A stretch of 10,386 nucleotides of DNA from an uncultured Erysipelotrichaceae bacterium. GTDB taxonomy: Bacteria; Bacillota_I; Bacilli_A; Erysipelotrichales; Erysipelotrichaceae. The translations under genes and the position numbers were made by a program. The notes below the pieces were generated by a model that saw only the letters and a program-made list of their open reading frames with translations, did no database searches and was not told the DNA's origin. Shown here one piece after another: positions 7,025 to 10,386 of the stretch; position 1 is the first letter of the stretch, and each line of letters opens with the position of its first letter. Where the stretch lies: the NCBI GenBank assembly GCA_910586285.1, contig CAJUGR010000072.1, positions 1-10,386 of the forward strand, read 5' to 3'.

Positions 7025-8786
7025 ACAAAGCGTTCCGTTTTCATCGATCTGGAAAACGCTGAAGCCTTTTATCGCGCCTTATAAATGGAGTTATCTCGGA
7101 GCGATTGTGATGGTTGTGATCACATGCATCGTGTTGGCGGTGAATCCCAGCGTTGAGGGGGGAATTACCTCATCACTGTTAGAAGATGTCATGAGCGGTA
7201 CTGGAGTTCGTTTTGACGTGGTATTGCGATTGTTAGTCACATTATTCTGTTTATTTTTGACTAAGACCGTTGCGCAGATCATTGAAACAATATGGTTGAC
7301 CAATGCGATTCAAAGTGCGATGCACGATTTGCGCGATGCGCTGCATCAAAAAATTCACCGACTGCCGGTACGTTATTTTGATCATCACCAATACGGAGAT
7401 ATTCTCAGTGTCATCACCAATGATGTCGATACGTTGTCCAATGCGCTCCAACAGAGTTTCATCAATATTATCAGCGGTGTTCTGACATTGATTTTGGCCA
7501 TCGGTATGATGCTTACCATTGATGTGACGATGACATTGATTGCGATTTTGTTAATTCCGCTGGCACTGCTTATCACCCGCTTGGTGGTGCATCATTCCCA
7601 AGCGAAGTTCAATGCCCAACAAAATGCCTTAGGTCGCTTAAACGGTACGATTACTGAGCTGTACGGCGGCTTTAATGAGATTCTCTTGTATAATCGCCAA
7701 CAACAGGCGATGGAAGATTTTCGCGCGATCAATGCGGATTTACAGGTGAATGCTTTTCAGGCACAGTTTATGTCATCGTTGATTTCACCGTTGACTTCAT
7801 TGTGTACGTATTTAATTATCGGTTCCGTAGCTGTGGTTGGTTCGATCTTTGCGATGGACGGCGTGATCTTGATCGGTCAACTTCAGGCTTTTATCCGTTA
7901 TATATGGCAAATTAACGAACCGTTGTCACAGATTTCCAATTTGTCATCGCAAATTCAATCGGCTTATGCGGCAATGGGGCGAATTGTCACTCTGTTAGAT
8001 CAGAAAGAAGAAACGGAACGTGAGTCCTTGAAGCAGCTTGACAATGTAAAAGGACAGGTTCGTTTCGATCATGTACACTTCGGATATCATGAAAATGAGC
8101 CGATCATCAAAGATTTCAGCGTTACGGTGGAACCGGGACAGATGGTGGCGATTGTCGGACCAACCGGTGCCGGTAAAACTACTCTGATCAATTTGTTGGA
8201 GCGTTTCTATGATGTATCAGGCGGTTCGATTCAATTAGATGGCGTGGATATTCGTGATCTCTCCCGTCAGGAACTGCGTGAAAATTTTGCCATGGTCTTA
8301 CAAGATACATGGTTGTTCCACGGAACGATTTATGATAATATCCGCTACGGTCGTTTGGATGCCCGCAAGGATGAAGTCATTGAAGCGGCAAAACGCGCTA
8401 AGGTGCATCACTTCATTCGTACCTTGCCGGATGGCTATGATATGGTACTCAATGAAGAAGGAAACAATATTTCACAAGGGGAAAAGCAATTATTGACAAT
8501 CGCTCGAGCCTTCTTAAAGGATCCGCAGATTCTCATTCTTGATGAAGCAACTTCTTCGGTCGATACTCGTTTGGAAAAAATGCTTCAGGAAGCGATGCAT
8601 AATGTAATGCAGGGACGCACCTCATTTGTCATCGCACATCGATTATCTACCATTCGAAATGCCGATCTGATCTTGGTATTACAGGAAGGAAATATTGTGG
8701 AACAGGGCACCCATAAAGAACTAATGACGAAAAACGGTGCCTATGCGGCATTGTATAACTCACAATTTGCGCAGAGTGAATCATAA
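7014..8786 (+). CDS. Heterodimeric ABC exporter, subunit with canonical catalytic residues
   Basis: This 590-residue half-transporter has six membrane helices (about 24-45, 68-92, 148-168, 171-192, 255-280 and 282-302) and a nucleotide-binding domain. Walker A GPTGAGKT is at 382-389, the Q-loop Gln is 430, Walker B LILDE has Asp510 and catalytic Glu511, and the switch His is 542 in AHRLST. The signature is ISQGEKQ (486-492) in place of LSGGQ, matching the deviant signature of TM288-type subunits. In the heterodimer this motif faces the degenerate site of the partner, so only one site should hydrolyse ATP efficiently. The start ATG lies inside the previous gene, with AGGAGG at 6999-7004, 9 bases upstream, so the two are translated together and probably in equal amounts. 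Confidence 0.94.
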   Translation: MKNKQSVPFSSIWKTLKPFIAPYKWSYLGAIVMVVITCIVLAVNPSVEGGITSSLLEDVMSGTGVRFDVVLRLLVTLFCLFLTKTVAQIIETIWLTNAIQSAMHDLRDALHQKIHRLPVRYFDHHQYGDILSVITNDVDTLSNALQQSFINIISGVLTLILAIGMMLTIDVTMTLIAILLIPLALLITRLVVHHSQAKFNAQQNALGRLNGTITELYGGFNEILLYNRQQQAMEDFRAINADLQVNAFQAQFMSSLISPLTSLCTYLIIGSVAVVGSIFAMDGVILIGQLQAFIRYIWQINEPLSQISNLSSQIQSAYAAMGRIVTLLDQKEETERESLKQLDNVKGQVRFDHVHFGYHENEPIIKDFSVTVEPGQMVAIVGPTGAGKTTLINLLERFYDVSGGSIQLDGVDIRDLSRQELRENFAMVLQDTWLFHGTIYDNIRYGRLDARKDEVIEAAKRAKVHHFIRTLPDGYDMVLNEEGNNISQGEKQLLTIARAFLKDPQILILDEATSSVDTRLEKMLQEAMHNVMQGRTSFVIAHRLSTIRNADLILVLQEGNIVEQGTHKELMTKNGAYAALYNSQFAQSES

Positions 8787-8840
8787 GAAATCATATTTAA
8801 AAGCTGTTGAAGTTCAATAACCACTGACAAACAGAATGCG

Positions 8841-8882
8841 AAAGGATAACGAGAAGAACTTGCTTTTTGATTATCCTTTTTT
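8841..8882 (+). terminator. Rho-independent terminator of the ABC exporter genes
   Basis: AAAGGATAA (8841-8849) pairs perfectly with TTATCCTTT (8871-8879) around a 21-base loop, followed by T residues to 8882. The loop is longer than usual, but position (54 bases after the ABC stop) and the T-tail support the call. Confidence 0.75.
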
Positions 8883-8990
8883 ATCGAAAGCATATGTGGA
8901 GGATGAAATAAAAGGGTAATTTGCTGTTCTTATTGATCGAAATCATGAAATGTAATGCAATAGTAATATAATGGAAGAAAATCGGTCACT

Positions 8991-9059
8991 ATGGCAAAAG
9001 AAGCTGCATCACAGATCAGGGTGGATGCAGATTTAAAAGAGCAAGCGGCACAGCATTGA
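8991..9059 (+). pseudogene. Remnant of a RelB/DinJ-type antitoxin, N-terminal end only
   Basis: The ATG at 8991 opens a 22-codon frame, MAKEAASQIRVDADLKEQAA followed by two residues and TGA at 9057-9059. The pattern of a short Ala-rich start, then IRVDADLKEQA, is that of the N-terminal strand and helix of RelB/DinJ antitoxins, which are normally about 85-100 residues long. Everything after the first helix is missing. A -10-like TATAAT lies at 8967-8972 with no recognisable -35. The sequence directly after the break resembles a toxin in another frame (next entry), which suggests a deletion joining the two genes. Family recognition rests on about 15 residues from memory. Confidence 0.5.
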
Positions 9060-9165
9060 AGATACTCCAAAACATAAAGATCCGTTTGAGCGAATTATGT
9101 GGCACAAGCATAGTCGAGCGTATGTTATTTGTTACTCATGATTCTTTGATTTCGTATTATCAAGA
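9055..9165 (+). pseudogene. Remnant of a YoeB/Txe-like mRNA endonuclease toxin, broken
   Basis: Frame 9055-9138 reads IEDTPKHKDPFERI and then MWHKHSRAYVICYS before a TGA at 9139-9141. This resembles two parts of YoeB, the PFEGIGKPEP region and the WSRRI...EHRLVY region, with the piece between them missing. In another frame, 9131-9163 reads VTHDSLISYYQ, like the YoeB ending VTDDSLLI followed by its terminal aromatic segment. At least one frameshift and two deletions are therefore needed, so no functional toxin can be made. The pairing of a RelB-like antitoxin piece with a YoeB-like toxin piece supports an old toxin-antitoxin module. The similarity is by eye and short. Confidence 0.42.
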
Positions 9166-9180
9166 AGACTGTATAATTTT

Positions 9181-9652
9181 GACCTAGTATTTAATAAGTG
9201 TAGATTAGCAAGGCGAAATTTATGAATATCAACACCGAGAGAACAAGATTGTTTTCCCGGTATTTTTATTGTAAAGCAAAGATTACATACTATACATATA
9301 AAAGAGGAAGACATATTCTAATATGCGTAGTCCCTTGTGCGTTCATATTATTTATTATTCAGGCTAAAGGTCATTGTTACATTGCCTGCTTACACAGTCC
9401 TCAGCCAAATACTTCACGAAGGTGTAGGATTATGCAAACTGCTTTACAAAAATTGAAGGAATGCGTTAGGTTGTTTATGCGAGGCGTTTGCGCTGTTGCA
9501 AGAAGGTTTGCCGATTTAATGGATACGAATGTTGGTTTATGGTAAAATAACGATGGATGTATCATTCTATAATTCAGAGTTTATTTACTGTAACAGGACT
9601 GCGTTTTGGTTATAAATAAAAGTATATGAACTGATAATTAGTGGCAGACACA
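9181..9652. other. Long stretch without a convincing gene
   Basis: The 472 bases between the toxin remnant and the regulator leader have no gene I can support, apart from one weak small frame described separately. A 107-codon open frame (9222-9545) exists, but its translation is rich in Arg, Cys and Tyr with no domain pattern, and its ATG lacks a ribosome binding site. An AT-rich inverted repeat TTTATTTA (9580-9587) / TAAATAAA (9613-9620) and an isolated TATAAT (9568-9573) are present without supporting signals. The stretch fits eroded accessory DNA. Confidence 0.6.
9432..9545 (+). CDS. Possible small protein or gene fragment, 37 residues
   Basis: An ATG at 9432 follows AAGGTG (9419-9424) by 7 bases and opens 37 codons ending at TAA 9543-9545. 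The product has an amphipathic, Leu/Arg-rich first half (MQTALQKLKECVRLFMRG) and a second half containing ARRFADLMDTNVGLW. Its composition looks more protein-like than the 70 codons upstream in the same frame. I do not recognise it. It may be a real small gene, the start of a truncated gene, or chance; the decayed surroundings favour a fragment. Confidence 0.22.
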   Translation: MQTALQKLKECVRLFMRGVCAVARRFADLMDTNVGLW

Positions 9653-9722
9653 TCTTGTCAGGTAGTATAACAAGACATTTCTCGCTTTATGTCGTGTTTC
9701 TTATCAGACTTTTTTGATAAGA
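9653..9722 (+). promoter_or_regulatory. Hairpin-rich leader of the XRE regulator, possible operator or switch
   Basis: Two adjacent inverted repeats fill the bases just before the ribosome binding site. AACAAGACAT (9669-9678) pairs with ATGTCGTGTT (9689-9698) with one mismatch, and TCTTATCA (9699-9706) pairs perfectly with TGATAAGA (9715-9722). The left arm of the first can alternatively pair upstream: TCTTGT (9653-9658) with ACAAGA (9670-9675). These could be operators for self-repression by the regulator or competing RNA structures. No good -35/-10 pair was found nearby, so the promoter is unplaced. Confidence 0.35.
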
Positions 9723-9746
9723 TCTTTCTGAAAGGAGGATAGAATA

Positions 9747-10256
9747 ATGAATCAAGAAAAAATTGGAAGATTCTTAAAAGAACTCCGTAAACAAAAAGGA
9801 CTTACTCAGGAACAAATTGCAGAAAAATTTAATGTATCAAACAGAACAATCTCTCGTTGGGAAAATGGTTACAATATGCCGGATATTGATATTTTAATTG
9901 AGATATCTGACTATTACGAAGTTGACCTGCGGGAAATTCTTAATGGCGAAAGGAAAAGCGAGAATATGGATAAGGAAATGAAAGAAACGGTTTTACAGGC
10001 AGTCGATTATACAAATACGGAGATGGAACGATATCATAAGCGGGTACGTTTATGTAACGGAATTGCCTTATTTTTAGTATTGGTTTATACGCTTGTTAAG
10101 GATACAAGTCTTTATGATGATGCAACAGTTATGACCGGATTGGATATTTTACAGGGGATTGCGGTCGGCATGCTCTTTATCGGTTTGTTATTTTCAAGTC
10201 GCTATGGCGCAAAGATTAGGGCGTTCAAACATCGGTTGATAAGAAGACAAGGATAG
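9747..10256 (+). CDS. XRE-family regulator with C-terminal membrane domain
   Basis: This 169-residue protein has an N-terminal Cro/C1-type helix-turn-helix (about 6-62), with LTQEQIAEKF (19-28) and recognition helix VSNRTISRWENG (30-41), then PDIDILIEISDYYEVDL (45-61). Residues 70-98 are charged and helical. Two hydrophobic segments follow, about 102-117 and 133-150, ending in a basic tail, so the protein is probably held in the cytoplasmic membrane with the DNA-binding domain inside. Such membrane-tethered XRE proteins are common in Bacillota and often of unknown signal; they may respond to membrane conditions. AAAGGAGG (9731-9738) lies 8 bases before the ATG. It probably regulates itself or a gene beyond the window. 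A decayed copy of its DNA-binding part follows directly. Confidence 0.9.
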   Translation: MNQEKIGRFLKELRKQKGLTQEQIAEKFNVSNRTISRWENGYNMPDIDILIEISDYYEVDLREILNGERKSENMDKEMKETVLQAVDYTNTEMERYHKRVRLCNGIALFLVLVYTLVKDTSLYDDATVMTGLDILQGIAVGMLFIGLLFSSRYGAKIRAFKHRLIRRQG

Positions 10257-10267
10257 ATTTCTGCCGG

Positions 10268-10386
10268 TTAGAGGATTGCAGCAATTTAATGTATAAAGAA
10301 ACAATGCTTATTGGAAAGGCACAATATCAGCTCCGGATATTATGATTGAAATATTATTACGAAGTTGACCTACAAGAAAATTTAAA
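10268..10386 (+). pseudogene. Decayed second copy of an XRE helix-turn-helix gene (runs off the window)
   Basis: Blocks of this stretch match, in order, the HTH region of the regulator just upstream: ATTGCAG (10275-10281), TTTAATGTAT (10285-10294), AACAAT (10300-10305), ACAATAT (10321-10327), CCGGATATT (10333-10341) and the 17-base TATTACGAAGTTGACCT (10355-10371). The matched span is 97 bases here against 113 in the intact gene, so several small deletions have occurred. The equivalent frame reads FNV and then stops at TAA (10294-10296), and the deletions break the frame again. No start codon or ribosome binding site is seen. It is a dead relic of a tandem copy or of a close relative of the regulator. 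Confidence 0.82.

Noticed and set aside
8239..8496. Second + strand open frame inside the second ABC gene
   Set aside because: It lies wholly within the nucleotide-binding domain region, whose motifs are intact in the main frame; it is a shadow frame.
9132..9314. Reverse-strand open frame of 60 codons over the toxin remnant
   Set aside because: No ribosome binding site or domain pattern; it covers the stretch where the + strand shows toxin-like pieces.
9222..9545. Full 107-codon + strand frame as a gene
   Set aside because: The first 70 codons have odd composition and no start signals; only the last 37 codons have a plausible ribosome binding site, and these are listed at low confidence.
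1..10386. CRISPR arrays, tRNA or rRNA genes, insertion sequences, T-box or metabolite riboswitches
   Set aside because: I saw no regularly spaced repeats, cloverleaf patterns, transposase motifs or known leader motifs by reading both strands; a covariance-model search would be the decisive test.

Overview
The window looks like a chromosomal segment of a low-GC Gram-positive bacterium (Bacillota). The ribosome binding sites are strong AGGAGG types, the promoter upstream of the first operon is a perfect sigma-A type, terminators are T-tailed hairpins, and the window holds a mannose-family PTS, a short lipoprotein and a heterodimeric ABC exporter. The codon style (many TTG Leu and GCG Ala codons in an AT-rich background) suggests an Erysipelotrichia-like gut lineage, but this is an impression and not a proof. 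All recognised genes are on the + strand.

Region 1 (1-3916): the end of an unidentified upstream gene and its terminator are followed by a consensus promoter and a palindrome at the predicted transcription start. Then comes a tight five-gene operon: a double-SIS-domain sugar-phosphate deglycase/isomerase followed by the EIIA, EIIB, EIIC and EIID components of a mannose-family phosphotransferase system, closed by a terminator. The layout and the retained catalytic residues of the SIS protein suggest that the PTS imports and phosphorylates an amino sugar or Amadori compound (fructoselysine/glucoselysine-like), which the SIS enzyme then splits or isomerises in the cytoplasm. The substrate is inferred, not shown.

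Region 2 (3917-8882): a small thioredoxin-like lipoprotein with its own perfect terminator, then uracil-DNA glycosylase (ung), then two overlapping ABC exporter half-transporter genes. The two ABC proteins form a textbook asymmetric heterodimer: the first has a degenerate ATP site (Asp for the catalytic Glu, Gln for the switch His), and the second has intact catalytic residues but a deviant signature motif. A terminator follows.

Region 3 (8883-10386): an eroded accessory stretch. It holds what looks like the remains of a RelB/DinJ-type antitoxin fused by deletion to the remains of a YoeB/Txe-like toxin, about 550 bases with no convincing gene, an intact XRE-type regulator with two C-terminal membrane segments behind a hairpin-rich leader, and, running off the window end, a decayed second copy of that regulator's DNA-binding domain. 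I found no CRISPR array, rRNA, tRNA, insertion sequence or clear novel multi-gene system.
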